Source: Peltaster fructicola | Lineage: Eukaryota; Ascomycota; Dothideomycetes | Direction: 5' to 3' | Assembly: GCA_001592805.2 (NCBI GenBank) | Contig: CP051143.1 | Coordinates: forward strand, 2,418,001-2,482,000 | Length of the DNA stretch: 64,000 bases | In this document: in pieces, positions 1 through 12,355 of the stretch | How the letters are laid out: each line of letters starts with the position of its first letter | Numbering within the stretch: the stretch's first letter is position 1 | Notes under the pieces: generated by a model | What the model was told of the DNA's origin: nothing | The model's input: the letters and a program-made list of their open reading frames with translations, nothing else | Database searches by the model: none | Program-made: the position numbers and the translations under genes

Positions 1-1
1 C

Positions 2-1333
2 AATTGGGCGAGCGGTGCGGTATCGCCACGTAATGTCACCAATACTCATCACGACATGTTCTGTCCTGGTATGAGCTTCCTCGCCAATGGCACTATGCTT
101 GTCAGTGGAGGCTCGGATGCTGAAGCTGTAAGTTTTTATGATTACAGCACTAATGGCTGGACACGAGGTCCGAATATGAGCATCGCAAGAGGTTATCAAT
201 CATCTGCAACACTTTCAGACGGCAGCGTCTTCACTATCGGAGGCTCTTGGAGCGGGGGCACTGGAGGTCAGAACGGTGTACCTCTGAAAAACGGTGAAGT
301 GTACGATCCGAAAGCCAACACATGGACTATATTACCCGGCTGCGAGGTTGTGCCTATGCTGACCACATACGATGCGGAAGGCCCTTGGCGTGAAGACAAT
401 CATGGCTGGCTCTACGGGTGGCGAAACAACAGTGTCTTTCAAGCCGGGCCAAGCAAGACAATGCATTGGTACGGCACAACGGGCTCAGGCTCGGTCCAAG
501 AAGCTGGCACTCGAGATGCACAGGATGACACCATGTGCGGTGTTCACGTTATGTACGACATTGGCAAGATCTTCTCAGCAGGTGGCAGCCAAAGCTACAC
601 GAATAGTCCAGCGTTCAAGAGAGCTCATCTAATCACGATAGACCAGCCATACCAGCCAGCCACTGTGGAAGTTCTCCCAGATATGGCATTTGAGAGGGGC
701 TTTGCCAACGTCGTCGTCCTTCCAAATGGACAGGTCCTCATTACTGGTGGGCAGTCCACAAGCATAACCTTCTCAGACGCGCAAAGTGTGTTTGCGCCAG
801 AGTTATGGGATCCTGTCACCAAGAACTTCACCATCATGGCACCAGCGACAATCCCGAGGAACTACCATTCCGTCAGTCTCCTACTGGCAGATGGAAGGGT
901 TTGGTCAGCAGGTGGTGGCTTGTGTTCTGTCAACATGGCTTCTTGCGCTGCTGAAGATCATCTCGACGGCGAGATATATGCTCCTCCCTACCTCTTTCAT
1001 GACGATGGCAGTGCTGCGCAGAGGCCCCGGATCGTAGCTCTCGAGAGTGACACAGATGCCACTGGATGGCGGGTAGTGGTGGGAGGCACTTTGTCCATCG
1101 ATATGGACACCGCGGACAACCATACCTTTGCTCTGATTCGGACTGGCAGTTCGACGCACAGCACGAATACCGATCAACGACGGGTGCCTATAACTGCTAC
1201 CCAGCAGAACAATATTTTCACAGCCCAGCTCCCGAACGATCCTGGCATACTAATTCCTGGCTTCTGGTATCTCTTCGCGATGAACGCAGCAGGAGTTCCA
1301 TGCGAAGCGCTCACAGTGCAGATCACTACGTGA
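2..1333 (+). CDS. Galactose oxidase (copper radical oxidase), 5' end outside window
   Basis: This is the C-terminal 443 residues of a secreted copper-radical oxidase that turns primary alcohols such as galactose into aldehydes with release of hydrogen peroxide. The frame is open from base 2, so the signal peptide and N-terminal domain lie upstream of the window. The residues of the active site described for Fusarium galactose oxidase are all recognisable: the thioether Cys in DMFCPG, Tyr in RGYQSS, the stacking Trp in GGSWSGG, the axial Tyr and His in NYHSVSL, and the second His in SSTHSTNTDQRR. Kelch-type glycine-rich blades are followed by the C-terminal DUF1929-type domain (about residues 340-440), which ends normally in AGVPCEALTVQITT. 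Its stop lies 50 bases from the convergent stop of the coatomer gene. Substrate could be galactose or another alcohol; a glyoxal oxidase is less likely because the Trp is kept. Confidence 0.92.
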   Translation, partial: NWASGAVSPRNVTNTHHDMFCPGMSFLANGTMLVSGGSDAEAVSFYDYSTNGWTRGPNMSIARGYQSSATLSDGSVFTIGGSWSGGTGGQNGVPLKNGEVYDPKANTWTILPGCEVVPMLTTYDAEGPWREDNHGWLYGWRNNSVFQAGPSKTMHWYGTTGSGSVQEAGTRDAQDDTMCGVHVMYDIGKIFSAGGSQSYTNSPAFKRAHLITIDQPYQPATVEVLPDMAFERGFANVVVLPNGQVLITGGQSTSITFSDAQSVFAPELWDPVTKNFTIMAPATIPRNYHSVSLLLADGRVWSAGGGLCSVNMASCAAEDHLDGEIYAPPYLFHDDGSAAQRPRIVALESDTDATGWRVVVGGTLSIDMDTADNHTFALIRTGSSTHSTNTDQRRVPITATQQNNIFTAQLPNDPGILIPGFWYLFAMNAAGVPCEALTVQITT

Positions 1334-1383
1334 GAAGTGTGGGATTATGCAGTCTTGTATCATTGACCACAGGTCTATCTCAT

Positions 1384-4362
1384 TCAAGCCGTCTCTCCAA
1401 TTTTGCTCAGACCCTTCAGCGAGCCCAAGCTGAGTGCAAGACCTTGCGATCGACTTCGTATGCGCATGAAGCCCGTGACTGGGCCGTTGTCACCTTCCTT
1501 CTCGATGCTCAAGTTGGCAAGAGCATCCTCACCTGCAGGTTGTTAGTATAGATCTTCGAGACGAATGTTAGCACTTACCAAAGACAGACCGCGCGTACAA
1601 GTTCGCGGAAAGGAACTGGCAATCGCCGCTAAGACTGGCTGCTGGTGTTAAGCAGTCCATGTTGGTGACTTTCATTAACCGTGCCAGGAAGTCTCGCAGA
1701 CCCTTGCCTGCTGGCATCTTGCTGTTGATGTTGACCTTGTTCTCCCACTCGAACTCGGTCCACATCGTTCTGAACTGTGTCTCTGTGCAGTGTGCTGGCT
1801 GGATGTAGTCCATAATGTCCACATGCACGTCGTTAAGAATAACGACCTTGGTATCCTCGCCGTGTGCACCGTCGTAGATGACATTACCGAAGATGACACC
1901 AGTATCTGTCGAGCTGACCTTGATCGTGGCTTGCACATTGAGGAAGTCCAATGGTGCTAGATTCTGCGTTGTAGGTCGCTCAACAACCTTAAGATCTCCA
2001 AGCGTTGCGAACTCGACCGACAGGTTCTGTAGCGTTTCTCGTGTCTGGTTGACAAGAAGCACATCCAAGATGATATCAAATTGGTGGACCTGGACATATG
2101 CTTCGGCGTAGACTGAGTCGGAGAAACCAGTCAGCTGGACGACACGGCTGAGCTTTGAAGAGACATCTTCCATCGTCGCATCACCGCCAGTGGCTTTTTC
2201 GAGGTCTGCATCGATTTCGTCGGCTCCATCGAGCAGAGTTTTCTTGCTGAATTGTCTGATAGAGACCACATCGTCGACCTGTATGGCTGTCTTCGACTTC
2301 AGTAGTGCGTCCTTCTCAGCACGCTTCTTCTCCTCCACTTGCACCATATCCCTGAAGGCCTTTCTGGTGTCTTCCAAGAAAGCGGCCTCAAGATCTCTCT
2401 TCTGTGCGAATTCTGCCAGCGATCGTACACAAGACATGATTCGATCGACGGAGTCCTCGTCAATAGGTGCCTTGACAAATTGTGATTGGCCAGCTCGCAC
2501 AATCGAAATCATGATTAGCATAGCCTCAGCACGCAACGCATTTGTCCTTCGTGGGTCCTTCGATATCTCTGAGTGACGCATGACGAGTTTGGTGAGGGTT
2601 GAAGATAGGACTGTAGCAAGATAGTAGTCACCGTCAAGGATGAGCTGTCTGAGCGGTGGTTTAGAGGCAGCTTTCACGGCATCAAGCTTAGCCTTGGCAG
2701 ATGCTTGACTCGTCAGTGCACTCTCAGTTGCGTATGTGCCGTCAGCCAGGACCTTTCTTGAGCCAGTTGGTGCAGATGGTTTTGTGTGGCCGTTCGGTTG
2801 CTCTGGGACCGCCTCTCCGTCATCAGGTTGTTCCTCTAGCAATCGAGCTTCTGACGCAACGATTGGGATTTCTCCCAGGGACGCCCTGATGCGCTTCCAG
2901 GCCTCTCGGATGTCGTTCTCCTCCAATGAGTACTCTCCAACAATCCACAAGCTTCCACGGTATACCTTGCCAGCTCTTACTTCGCTCAACGTCGAGACCA
3001 ATCTTTCCACGATCGATCCACGCATCTTTGGGAAGCGCTCGACCACTTCCTTGACAAACGAGATGACGTCGATAGCGGATGCGCTGTTGAAGTCTGCGAT
3101 GAAGTCCATGAGCAGTCCAACGACACTCTGTGCGATCTCCGAGAATTTGATTGCACATTGATGTATCGAGTGGATCAAGAGTGATCGGTATTCGTTGTTC
3201 TTCTCGTACTGTTCGTCAACAGTCTTAGACAGTTCCTTCTTCAGCAGCATGACCACCTCTTCCACGTTCTTGCTTGAGACCATGTCCAGAGCCAGCTCGA
3301 GAGACTTCTTTCGCACGTCAAGATCCGGGCTTGATAGCACACGAAGCACTTCCATGGTGAGGTCGTCGAGAATGCCCCCGTTGAGCCTGCGCAGTTGATT
3401 GACCTTCTCAAGGACAATGAGCTTCACATTATTATCCGACTCCTTGATTGCAAGCTCAATGAATTTTCCTGCAGCTGCCTTCACCGCCACTGGATTGCTT
3501 GTCAATGCCGTCAAGGACGATGCTGCTTCATACACGACTGTTGACTCCTTAGCCTCCAGCAAATCGAAGATCAATCGCAGGTATCGGGCCTTGTTTTGTT
3601 GATTCTGCACAGCATCTTTACGAATAAACTCCAGCTCGACCAACTGGAGGAGCTCGTTCGCATTGGGAATACCCTCGAAGACAGAGCTGAGGTACTCGAG
3701 TGCCTTGTCGTGACTGATGCTCAGCAGTGCAGCGAAGGCATTTCGCTTGCAGGTATTGTCACTCTCTGATTCGAGGAAGGCTTGGATGAGTTCTGGAGCA
3801 TCTGGCATGAGCGCCTCAGAATGTTGGAAGATGGCGGCTATGGCGAAAACAGCGTTCTTGCGGACGTATGAGTGTCGGTGTTCCAGACACGCTCGTGCTG
3901 GGGCGAGAAGGGGCTCTATGAGTTCTGGTTCACGGAGCTTGCACAGGAAACGTAGTGTGTTTCCTCTGATATACTCGTTGGCGTGCTGCAGGTCCATTCG
4001 AATGCCGTTGCTTTGTCTGGTCAGCCCTGGGGTCTCATCGTATTCCTTCGCACTTACCAGACAAGAATCATTTCCTGCTTGAGCTTGCCGTTGGCGTCTA
4101 GCTTGGGGCAGATCTCGTAGTACAAGTATAACAGCTTCTTCAACGACTTGCTCTTCGATGGCATCACGAATCGGATGATGTGCATGAGCAGCTGTGGCAT
4201 AGGATCTCCATTGAGCATGATGCTCAGAATACGCTTCATTGTTTCAACTTTTGACTCATCTGTGCCCTTCTCTAATTGCGTCTTGAGGTCCTGCTGTGAG
4301 GGTTGATCGGCGGTGTTGTCCTGGTGCACCAGGCTGTAGGAGCTGTCAAGGTAGGTCGCCAT
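1384..4362 (-). CDS. sec26: Coatomer subunit beta (COPI coat)
   Basis: Beta-COP is part of the COPI coat that moves vesicles from Golgi to ER. I read three exons on the minus strand: 4362-4058, 4010-1579 and 1532-1384, with introns of 47 and 46 nt (GTAAGT donors, AAG and CAG acceptors). The joins restore family sequence: [24 protein letters not shown] at the first and [14 protein letters not shown] at the second. The product has about 961 residues, the usual family size. The N-terminal two thirds are HEAT-like adaptin repeats ([34 protein letters not shown]) and the C-terminal third is the coatomer beta appendage region, ending in [24 protein letters not shown]. It shares a 380-bp divergent promoter with the Mago nashi gene. 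Confidence 0.95.
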
Positions 4363-4744
4363 GGTGCTCGGCTACGGCAAGGAGCGTATTGTATGGCAAA
4401 AGTTGTGTTGTCGTGATGTCGTGGTCTTGCCAGCCAGCTCTCAATGCCACATCAGCAAAGATTCAAGGTTGAGCTTTTGGTCGCGTAGGGGTGTTCCAGC
4501 ACGCGATTGAGGCGAAAGCTGGCTGTGAAGGATCGTGATCGAGTCAATGCGTGTCGTGGGCATCAAATGAAGGTGGTGATAGGACTGTTTCTGTGCTGTC
4601 GAATGCTCAGCTCCACCACCGACACTTGTAAGTTGTCCCCTCGACCTTTCCCGTCCTGAAATTCTACCCGCGCCCGGTCTTGGCAGATCGACGCCTTCGC
4701 GAGAGCCGCAACCACCTGCATTCAAAACACTACAGCTCAACACG
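4363..4744. other. Divergent intergenic region, sec26/mago
   Basis: Shared upstream region of two divergent housekeeping genes. It has pyrimidine-rich stretches next to both starts but no TATA box or motif that I can name. Confidence 0.5.
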
Positions 4745-5501
4745 ATGGCAAACACTGGAGAGCCATTCTACCTGCGCTACTAGTGAGTCGACCATCGCAC
4801 GCCCCATGCTCACTCGCTGACGATGACCGCAGCTCAGGCCATTCAGGCCGGTTTGGTCATGAGTTCTTAGGTATGTTCTGGACGAGCACTATCCAGTGCT
4901 GTTCTGACGGCTGTGTAGAGTTTGACTTTCGCGCGGTCGGCGATGGAAGCTCTGCTGTTGCTCGTTATGCGAACAACTCCAACTACAGAAATGACTCGCT
5001 CATTCGCAAAGAGAGTAAGATGGCGCAATGGAATGCGGAAGAGTTACTGATGATCTTACAGTGTGTGTGAGCTCGCTCATGATCCAGGAAATCAAGCGTA
5101 TCATTAAGGACAGCGAGGTCATGAAGTGAGTTCTCCTACAGAGTCCGAGCGAGCAAATCTGACCATGTACAGGGAGGACGACACCAAATGGCCACAGAAG
5201 AATAAGGACGGACGACAGGAGCTCGAAATCCGGCTTGGCAATGAGCACATCTCCTTCGAAGTGTGTCTATGCCTGTCAATGATGCGCAGGTACAGGCTGA
5301 CATTTTTTCAGACAGCCAAGATCGGATCATTGAACGACGTGAACGAATCTGAGGATCCCGAAGGTCTTAGAGTGTTCTACTACCTAGTGCAAGATCTCAA
5401 AGCACTGGTCTTCTCTCTGATATCCTTGCACTTCAAGGTGAGAAGCATGTATGCGGCGATAATGAGCAAGGCTGACGCAATCACAGATCAAACCAATCTG
5501 A
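4745..5501 (+). CDS. mago: Mago nashi, exon junction complex core protein
   Basis: Mago nashi pairs with Y14 in the exon junction complex that marks spliced mRNAs in the nucleus. I reconstruct seven exons: 4745-4782, 4833-4870, 4919-5014, 5062-5125, 5173-5260, 5312-5437 and 5487-5501. All six introns are 47-51 nt and start GTGAGT, GTATGT, GTAAGA, GTGAGT, GTGTGT and GTGAGA. The product has 154 residues, close to the human protein (146). It matches the family throughout: [77 protein letters not shown] and the C-terminal HFKIKPI. Relative to animals there is a small insertion ([16 protein letters not shown]). Six introns in a 465-nt coding sequence is the highest intron density in the window, fitting for a splicing-linked gene. 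The last exon codes only four residues and the stop. Confidence 0.95.
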
Positions 5502-6054
5502 AGCTTGCACAGGGCGATGGTCAACATGATGTATGAACTTCGCAGTAATCGACCACTGTTGCAGTGTTTAGAGGGCTCCAGTAAGACACCCAGGCTTCCA
5601 AAATGCCTGAAGCTACGCAGCAAGGGCTCTGTGTCCTTCGGCCAGACGAGTACTAGGTCGACGCGTACGCCACGGATGACCTTGAAAGCATGTACAGACC
5701 GTGGTCTGCAGATCTTACTGCAATATCACGTCTCAGCAATCTATGGTGATAGAACAGGCTCATTGTCGCCAAGTCCTCTACTGTGATGCTGTCATTTGTG
5801 TGCAGCCCTGCTTCGTTCGACACTTTCAACCAGGTTCGAAGCTCTCTGTGCTTTTCTCAAGGTTAGCTACTCGAGTAATCGCTCTTTCGCGCGAAGAGAA
5901 TGGCGTGGTAAACATAGAATAGACCCTCTATATTCAGGATCTATCCGCATTGGGTTTAGCCTCATGGTGCTGGAGGCGTCAGAAAGTTTTGGTCTCACAT
6001 GCATACCAACCACTGATCAATGCTTTGCATGACGCACAGTTGAGAGAGTCCGAG
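5502..6054. other. Intergenic region mago/ADE6
   Basis: It should hold the 3' UTR of mago and the promoter and leader of the FGAM synthase gene. I see no RNA gene or conserved frame. One ACGCGT hexamer occurs near 5658 but is expected by chance. Confidence 0.4.
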
Positions 6055-9000
6055 ATGGCTTCCTCACAGGGAGTCGACGTCTTCCAGACATTCCCTGGAT
6101 CGGCAGCATATTCAGACTTCCGCCTGAAACGACTCGCCAGCTCGATCAATGCCGTTGAGCTGCAAGCTATCTGGGTGCACTATGCAGCATGCCACCGAGC
6201 TCTTACAAAGGAGGAAACCTCAGTACTCGACCAGCTGCTCGAGTATGGGTCTTTTCCGGAAACCACAAGCGTGCTCTATGCTACCTTGTTGAAATCAGTC
6301 TTGACTGGTGCCGCGCCTGAGGATGGACCAGTACGGTTGTTCTACATTGCTCCTCGACCTGGCACTATCTCACCATGGAGCTCCAAGGCTACCAGCATCG
6401 CACATGTATGTGGCTTGTCTGGGATCGTGAGGCGCCTGGAAAGAGGCATAATCTTCGCAGCTCGATTCGAGGATGGCAGTGCCAAGATCACGAATGCTGA
6501 CACACTGTACGACCGTATGACTGAGACCTTTGGTACTGCGACTCCCGATTTGACCGCCATGTTTGCACAATCACCACCTCTTCCACTCGAACGAATACAG
6601 CTTCTGCAAGGATCTACAGAGCCCCGTGCTGCATTGGAGAGTGCGAACAAGAGATTAGGCCTGGCGCTCGATGTCTCAGAGATCGACTACTTGATCGATG
6701 CATACCAGAACCAGCTGCAACGCAATCCAACAGACGTTGAGCTATTCATGTTCGCTCAGGTCAATAGCGAGCACTGCCGTCACAAGCAATTTAATGCGGA
6801 TTGGACGATCGATGGTGTCAAGAAGCCTCGGAGTCTGTTCTCGATGATCAGAAACACTCACAGCACACATCCACAACATGTAGTCAGCGCATATAGTGAC
6901 AACGCTGCTGTCATGAAGGGCGAGGCAGGCACATTCTGGGCACCTGATCATGCAACTGGAGAGTGGAAGCAATCGAGGGAGACTGTACACTATCTTGGCA
7001 AGGTCGAGACTCACAATCATCCCACAGCCGTCTCTCCATACCCTGGAGCAGCTACAGGATCTGGAGGTGAAATCCGTGATGAAGGTGCCGTCGGTCGAGG
7101 CTCGAAACCAAAGTCTGGTCTTGTTGGATTCAGTGTATCTGATCTTCTGATCCCAGACAACGTTCAGCCTTGGGAGTTGGACGTCGGCAAGCCAGCACAT
7201 ATCGCCAGCAGTTTGGATATCATGATGGAGGCACCGATAGGAGCAGCAGCCTTCAATAACGAGTTTGGACGACCGGCGACGACAGGATACTTCAGAACGC
7301 TCACCACTCGTGTGCCATCCGCGGACGGCAAGATTGAGATTCGTGGCTACCATAAGCCTATCATGCTTGCTGGAGGTGTAGGGACCGTTAGACCACAACA
7401 CGCTTTGAAGGAGAAAGGCAGTGTAAGCCCAGGTGCACATCTGGTTGTCATCGGCGGACCAGCAATGCTCATTGGCTTAGGTGGTGGTGCCGCCTCCAGT
7501 ATACAATCCGGCGAGGGCAGTGTCGAGCTCGACTTTGCAAGTGTACAGCGAGGAAACGCAGAAGTGCAACGAAGAGCACAAGAAGTCATCAACACATGTG
7601 TCTCCTTTGGCGAACAGAACCCGATACAGCTCATTCACGATGTTGGCGCAGGTGGACTTTCGAACGCCTTCCCAGAGCTCGCCGAGGACGCTGGCTATGG
7701 TGCCAAGTTTGAGCTGCGTGAGATAGATAACGCAGACCCGAGCCTGAGCCCACTACAGATATGGTGCTGTGAGGCACAGGAGCGATACGTCATGGCTATT
7801 GCTCCTGATCAACTGGATACATTCATCAAGATTGCAAAGCGAGAGCGGTGTGGCTATTCTGTCGTTGGTAAAGCCTCGACCGAGAAGCGACTCATTCTTA
7901 TGGACCGAGACTCGCAGCAAGAGCCAACTCCTATTGATCTTCCTATGACCATTCTGTTCGGCAAGCCACCAAAGATGCACCGAATAGTGGACTCGCGAAA
8001 GCTCAAGCTACCAACATTTGATAGCAGCTTGTCCACATACTTACCGAATGTTGCAGCGAAGGACGTGCTCGGCAATGCTTTGGATCGTGTGCTGAAGCTT
8101 CCATCGGTCAGCTCCAAGTCGTTCCTTATCACGATTGGCGATCGCACAGTCGGCGGCCTGACAATACGAGACCAGATGGTTGGGCCGTGGCAAACACCCG
8201 TAGCAGATGCGTCAGTGACGGCTACCTCACTGACAACGGGAATCAATACTGGTGAAGCGATGGCTATGGGAGAAAAGCCCACCCTTGCGCTCATCTCACC
8301 AGCAGCGTCAGCACGGATGGCAGTTGCAGAGTCATTGCTCAACATTGCTGCTGCAAGTTTGACCAACAGATTGAGCCGTGTGCGACTCTCTGCGAACTGG
8401 ATGGCAGCGAGCTCTCATCCTGGTGAGGGAGCAGCATTGTACGAAGCTGTTGAAGCCATAGGCATGCAGCTATGCCCGGAGCTTGGCATCAGCATTCCTG
8501 TCGGCAAAGACTCCATGTCGATGAAGACTAGATGGGCAGACACTGAAGTTACAGCGCCTTTGTCGCTCGTGATTACAGCCTTCGCACCTGTTAACGACCT
8601 CATCAGCACATGGACGCCTGCTTTGCAGAGGCCAGAGGATGTCGGCGAAACGATACTTGTCTTCGTTGACCTTGCAAACGGTGCAAAGGCTCTTGGAGGA
8701 TCTGCTCTGGCACAAGTGTTCGGCGAGGTTGGCAGCACTTGCCCTGATGTGCACGACGTCGACCATATCAAAGACTTCTTCCATGCCATTGAACAACTCC
8801 ATGAATCAGGCATGGTCTTGGCTTACCACGACCGCTCAGATGGAGGTCTGATCACAACGCTAGTAGAGATGATGTTTGCCGGTCGTTGTGGTATTAATGT
8901 CGCACTAGACAAGATCACAAAGTCAGGCCGGCCACAAGATATCGTCGAGACACTATTCAACGAGGAGTTGGGCGCAGTCTTCCAGATTCGCAAGAAGGAT

Positions 9001-10116
9001 GAGAATGAATTCCGAGGCTGCTTCGCACCAATGAAGCCTGTCACAATCGGCACTGTCTCACCTGCAGCACAACAAGACCTGTCCATCTTTTACGGTGCCG
9101 ACACACTCTACAAGGCACGTCGTCATGAAGTGCAACAAAAGTGGTCACACACGTCTTGGGCTATGCAACGGCTGCGTGATAACCCAGAATGCGCGGACGC
9201 TGAGAAGGACAACATCAATGATGATGCTGATCCTGGTCTACGTTACAAGCTGACGTTCAAGCCGAGTGAGAACATACTTCCATCTACTACTTGGCTTACC
9301 TCTCAGGTCCGCGCAAAGCCGCGGGTCGCCATCCTACGAGAACAAGGTGTCAATGGACAAGCCGAGATGGCGTTTGCATTTTCCGCCGCTGGCTTCTCAC
9401 CAATCGACGTCCACATGACCGATATCCTCTCTGGTCGTGTCAGCTTGGCTGGCTTCGTTGGCTTGGCAGCTTGTGGTGGCTTCAGCTATGGTGATGTGCT
9501 TGGCGCTGGTCAAGGATGGTCGAAGAGTGTCTTGCTGCACGAAGGCACAAGGCAAGAGTTCAAGAACTTCTTTGAGCGCAAGGATACTTTCACCCTTGGA
9601 GTCTGCAATGGCTGTCAATTCCTTTCTCGATTGACAGAGCTCATACCAGGAGCAGAGAATTGGCCAACGTTCGAGCGCAACATCAGCGAGCAGTACGAAG
9701 CGCGAGTGTGTATGGTGGAGGTCACAGAGTCGAAGGGTAATGCTCCGTCCGTGTTCCTGCATGGCATGAATGGATCATATCTGCCTATTGCCACTGCACA
9801 TGGTGAAGGTCAGGCTCGTTTCTCATCTGGGGCATCATCACCACAAGCTTTGCTTGACCAGGGTCTTGTGTCGTTGCGATACGTCGACAATCGTCTCAAG
9901 CATACTGAAAGGTATCCTTACAATCCCAATGGCAGTCCACTCGGCATAACAGGTGTGCGGACACCAGATGGTCGAGTGCTAGCGATGATGCCACATCCAG
10001 AGAGAACAATCTTGAAGCAAGTCACGAGTTATGCGCCGACAGAGCTGCTGAAGGAATGGGAGAACTACGGACCATGGATACGGCTATTCAAGAGCGCTAG
10101 ACGATGGGTAGGATAG
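6055..10116 (+). CDS. ADE6: Phosphoribosylformylglycinamidine synthase (FGAM synthase)
   Basis: This single-exon gene encodes the large PurL-type enzyme of step four in purine synthesis, turning FGAR plus glutamine and ATP into FGAM. I start at the ATG at 6055 ([15 protein letters not shown]), giving 1353 residues against about 1358 in yeast Ade6; the frame is open further upstream but without an ATG start there. Domain order: N-terminal PurS-like segment; a first AIRS-type ATPase domain with [14 protein letters not shown] and [20 protein letters not shown]; a second with [10 protein letters not shown] and [19 protein letters not shown]; and a C-terminal class I glutamine amidotransferase with the nucleophile Cys in [13 protein letters not shown] and the HPERT motif near the end. 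[20 protein letters not shown] is the typical PurL signature. No break is seen. Confidence 0.97.
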   Translation: MASSQGVDVFQTFPGSAAYSDFRLKRLASSINAVELQAIWVHYAACHRALTKEETSVLDQLLEYGSFPETTSVLYATLLKSVLTGAAPEDGPVRLFYIAPRPGTISPWSSKATSIAHVCGLSGIVRRLERGIIFAARFEDGSAKITNADTLYDRMTETFGTATPDLTAMFAQSPPLPLERIQLLQGSTEPRAALESANKRLGLALDVSEIDYLIDAYQNQLQRNPTDVELFMFAQVNSEHCRHKQFNADWTIDGVKKPRSLFSMIRNTHSTHPQHVVSAYSDNAAVMKGEAGTFWAPDHATGEWKQSRETVHYLGKVETHNHPTAVSPYPGAATGSGGEIRDEGAVGRGSKPKSGLVGFSVSDLLIPDNVQPWELDVGKPAHIASSLDIMMEAPIGAAAFNNEFGRPATTGYFRTLTTRVPSADGKIEIRGYHKPIMLAGGVGTVRPQHALKEKGSVSPGAHLVVIGGPAMLIGLGGGAASSIQSGEGSVELDFASVQRGNAEVQRRAQEVINTCVSFGEQNPIQLIHDVGAGGLSNAFPELAEDAGYGAKFELREIDNADPSLSPLQIWCCEAQERYVMAIAPDQLDTFIKIAKRERCGYSVVGKASTEKRLILMDRDSQQEPTPIDLPMTILFGKPPKMHRIVDSRKLKLPTFDSSLSTYLPNVAAKDVLGNALDRVLKLPSVSSKSFLITIGDRTVGGLTIRDQMVGPWQTPVADASVTATSLTTGINTGEAMAMGEKPTLALISPAASARMAVAESLLNIAAASLTNRLSRVRLSANWMAASSHPGEGAALYEAVEAIGMQLCPELGISIPVGKDSMSMKTRWADTEVTAPLSLVITAFAPVNDLISTWTPALQRPEDVGETILVFVDLANGAKALGGSALAQVFGEVGSTCPDVHDVDHIKDFFHAIEQLHESGMVLAYHDRSDGGLITTLVEMMFAGRCGINVALDKITKSGRPQDIVETLFNEELGAVFQIRKKDENEFRGCFAPMKPVTIGTVSPAAQQDLSIFYGADTLYKARRHEVQQKWSHTSWAMQRLRDNPECADAEKDNINDDADPGLRYKLTFKPSENILPSTTWLTSQVRAKPRVAILREQGVNGQAEMAFAFSAAGFSPIDVHMTDILSGRVSLAGFVGLAACGGFSYGDVLGAGQGWSKSVLLHEGTRQEFKNFFERKDTFTLGVCNGCQFLSRLTELIPGAENWPTFERNISEQYEARVCMVEVTESKGNAPSVFLHGMNGSYLPIATAHGEGQARFSSGASSPQALLDQGLVSLRYVDNRLKHTERYPYNPNGSPLGITGVRTPDGRVLAMMPHPERTILKQVTSYAPTELLKEWENYGPWIRLFKSARRWVG

Positions 10117-10274
10117 TAGATTTCGTTCATCCTCGTACACCTCATTGTCTCCAACTGAAGTAGATCAACGCCACATGTGGCTTGGGCTCGCTCTTAGACT
10201 TCACGGCGCAAGTCGTGGTTTGCCTACTACGCGATTCAGAGTACTGTCTACTTTCACTACTGCACTCATCCTTG

Positions 10275-11983
10275 ATGAACAGGATCGCGCTATCGCGAGC
10301 GCACGTTCATGCCGTTACATTCCGCGCAGCATGGCGCGCAAGCACATTGACAGCATTCACTTTGAAGTGGCCGCAAGATTCGCTTCGCCTTTGCAAGCGT
10401 AACTCACCAGCCAGATGTTTTCACCGAACCACGAGACAGCATAATGTCGTGCAGCCGACCATCTTCGCGTTATCAACGCCACCTGGACGATCAGCAATAG
10501 CCGTAATCAGGCTGTCCGGCGCTGCATGTCTCCCGGTCTACAGAGCCTTATGCCCAGGCAAGGCAGATCCTACACCACGCTATGCCACAGTCAGGACTCT
10601 ATATGCTCCTGATCCAGCCGACCATTCATCAGTGCTGGACCCCAATGCTCTGATACTGTACTTTCCAGCTCCGCAGACTGTCACTGGAGAGGATGTCCTC
10701 GAGCTACATGTGCATGGCGGCCCTGCCATCATCCAGGCAGTACTCAGGGCAATTCCGAAGTGTAGGCTAGACGGGCCTACAGCTGTCCGATTTGCTGAGC
10801 CAGGAGAGTTCACAAAACGAGCCTTCCTGAACGACAAGCTCGATTTGACGCAAGCCGAGGCGCTAGGCGATACTCTGTCTGCAACGACTGAGCAGCAACG
10901 CCAACTAGCAGTGAGAGGTACATCCGGTGCGTTATCGAGACAGTATGACAAATGGCGCACGCAGCTCCTGTATGCTCGCGGAGAACTGGAGGCCTTGATC
11001 GACTTCAGCGAGGATCAGCATTTTGACGAGAGCACGAGCGAATTGCTTACATCAGTCGCTTCACAGATCAGATCCTTATTGATCCTGCTGAGGACACACG
11101 CGCACAACGCGATGCGCGGTGAGCTTTGCGTCAGGGTATTGGCATCTCGCTACTTGGTGCACCCAACACTGGTAAGAGCTCTCTGCTCAATCGTATCGTA
11201 GGTCGCGAAGCTGCTATCGTTAGTCATGAAGCTGGTACTACGAGAGATATCGTCGAGGTTGGTGTTGACCTCGGAGGCTACTTCTGTCGCTTCGGCGACA
11301 CCGCCGGTCTCCGAGATAGTGAGGCTGGCATCGTCGAAAAAGAAGGCATGCGACGTGCAAAGGCTAGAGCCCTCGACAGCGATGTTGTGATCATCGTCCT
11401 TAGCTTTCACGACACAGGAAACGGTGTGGAGCTGCAGCTTGATCCCGAGGTTATCGAAACCGCCAATCTCGTCATGCAGGATGAGCACAAGGTGGTCGTT
11501 GCTTTGAACAAGATTGACCTGCTCCGGGATCCCAGCATGCTGACTACGGCAATCCACTCTGTACAGCGAGTCATACCGGGTGTCGATGCGAGCCGCATCT
11601 TTCCAATCTCCTGCATGCCTGCTGCTGACTCATTAGATCCGGCAGTTACTATACAGCAGTTTTTGGTAGGGCTTAGTGCTCACTTCCACACATTGACCTC
11701 AGCGTTGATGCCAGACGACGACGAAGGTGATCCATCGATATGGGAGCAGTCACTTGGCGCTACGGAGCGTCATCGATTGCTGCTCGAGCAGTGTATTACG
11801 TCGTTGGAAGACTTCACATTAACTGCAGATACAACAGATGATGACGAAGCAGATGTTGTCGTTGCTGCTGAACATCTTCGCTCTGCTGCAGAGTGTCTTG
11901 CTAAAATCACTGGCAGAGGTGAAGCTGGAGATGTGGACGAGGTGCTGGGAGTAGTGTTTGAGAAGTTTTGTGTAGGCAAGTGA
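10275..11983 (+). CDS. MSS1: Mitochondrial tRNA-modification GTPase MSS1 (MnmE/GTPBP3), frame-shifted copy
   Basis: MnmE-family GTPases work with MTO1/GidA in mitochondria to modify the wobble uridine of tRNAs. The N-terminal half reads from the ATG at 10275 with a basic, mitochondrial-like leader, then TIFALSTPPGRSAIAVIRLSG and GEDVLELHVHGGPAI of the tetrahydrofolate-binding domain. The C-terminal half reads in another frame and holds the G domain: GAPNTGKSSLLNRIVGR (G1), GTTRD (G2), DTAGLRD (G3), NKID (G4), and the terminal Cys motif FEKFCVGK. The two frames meet at 11121-11128, where the sequence gives RGEL in one frame and LRQGIGISLLG in the other. The family reads RGELLRQG, so one T missing from the T run at 11125-11127 explains the shift. 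No intron fits: the only GT..AG pair there is 16 nt and leaves the wrong phase. Real mutation or assembly indel cannot be told from one sequence. Confidence 0.85.
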
Positions 11984-12355
11984 GAAGACAGTCGAATACA
12001 GAGGTGCCACCCATATCATTCATGGTCTATCATACAAGAAGAAAGACCACCCTGCTCTTGCGAGCTTGTATGTATCCTGAACGCCGTATAATGCCGCAGA
12101 CTGATCACATGAAACCCATGACTCATATCCATCGAGTCGCCACTCTTCCCAAGACACCACGCTATGAACGCTCTATGCCGAAAGATACCCAATTCCAAAC
12201 GCCTCCCAGATGCATGGTCGCTTGCCCATGATGCATAACCCAATTGCCGTTGATCATTAATATGAGATGTCGAAAGACGCTGATGATGTCGAATAGCGAG
12301 TGGCTGAAGACGAGACCAGCACCTCTTCATTGCTGATGTTGAGCATCGCCAGATG
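11984..12355. other. Intergenic region downstream of MSS1
   Basis: About 370 bases with no convincing coding frame; it presumably holds the 3' ends of MSS1 and of the convergent GRGGYN unit. Confidence 0.4.

Noticed and set aside
5828-5842. GGTTCGAAGC, similar to a tRNA T-arm
   Set aside because: No cloverleaf can be drawn around it; it lies in an ordinary leader region.
6742-7440. A 232-codon open frame antisense to ADE6
   Set aside because: It is a shadow of the conserved PurL coding sequence and has no conserved motif of its own.
11119-11134. A 16-nt GT..AG intron to explain the MSS1 frame change
   Set aside because: It is far shorter than the 44-52 nt introns seen here and its removal leaves the wrong phase; a one-base shift in the T run fits the family sequence exactly.
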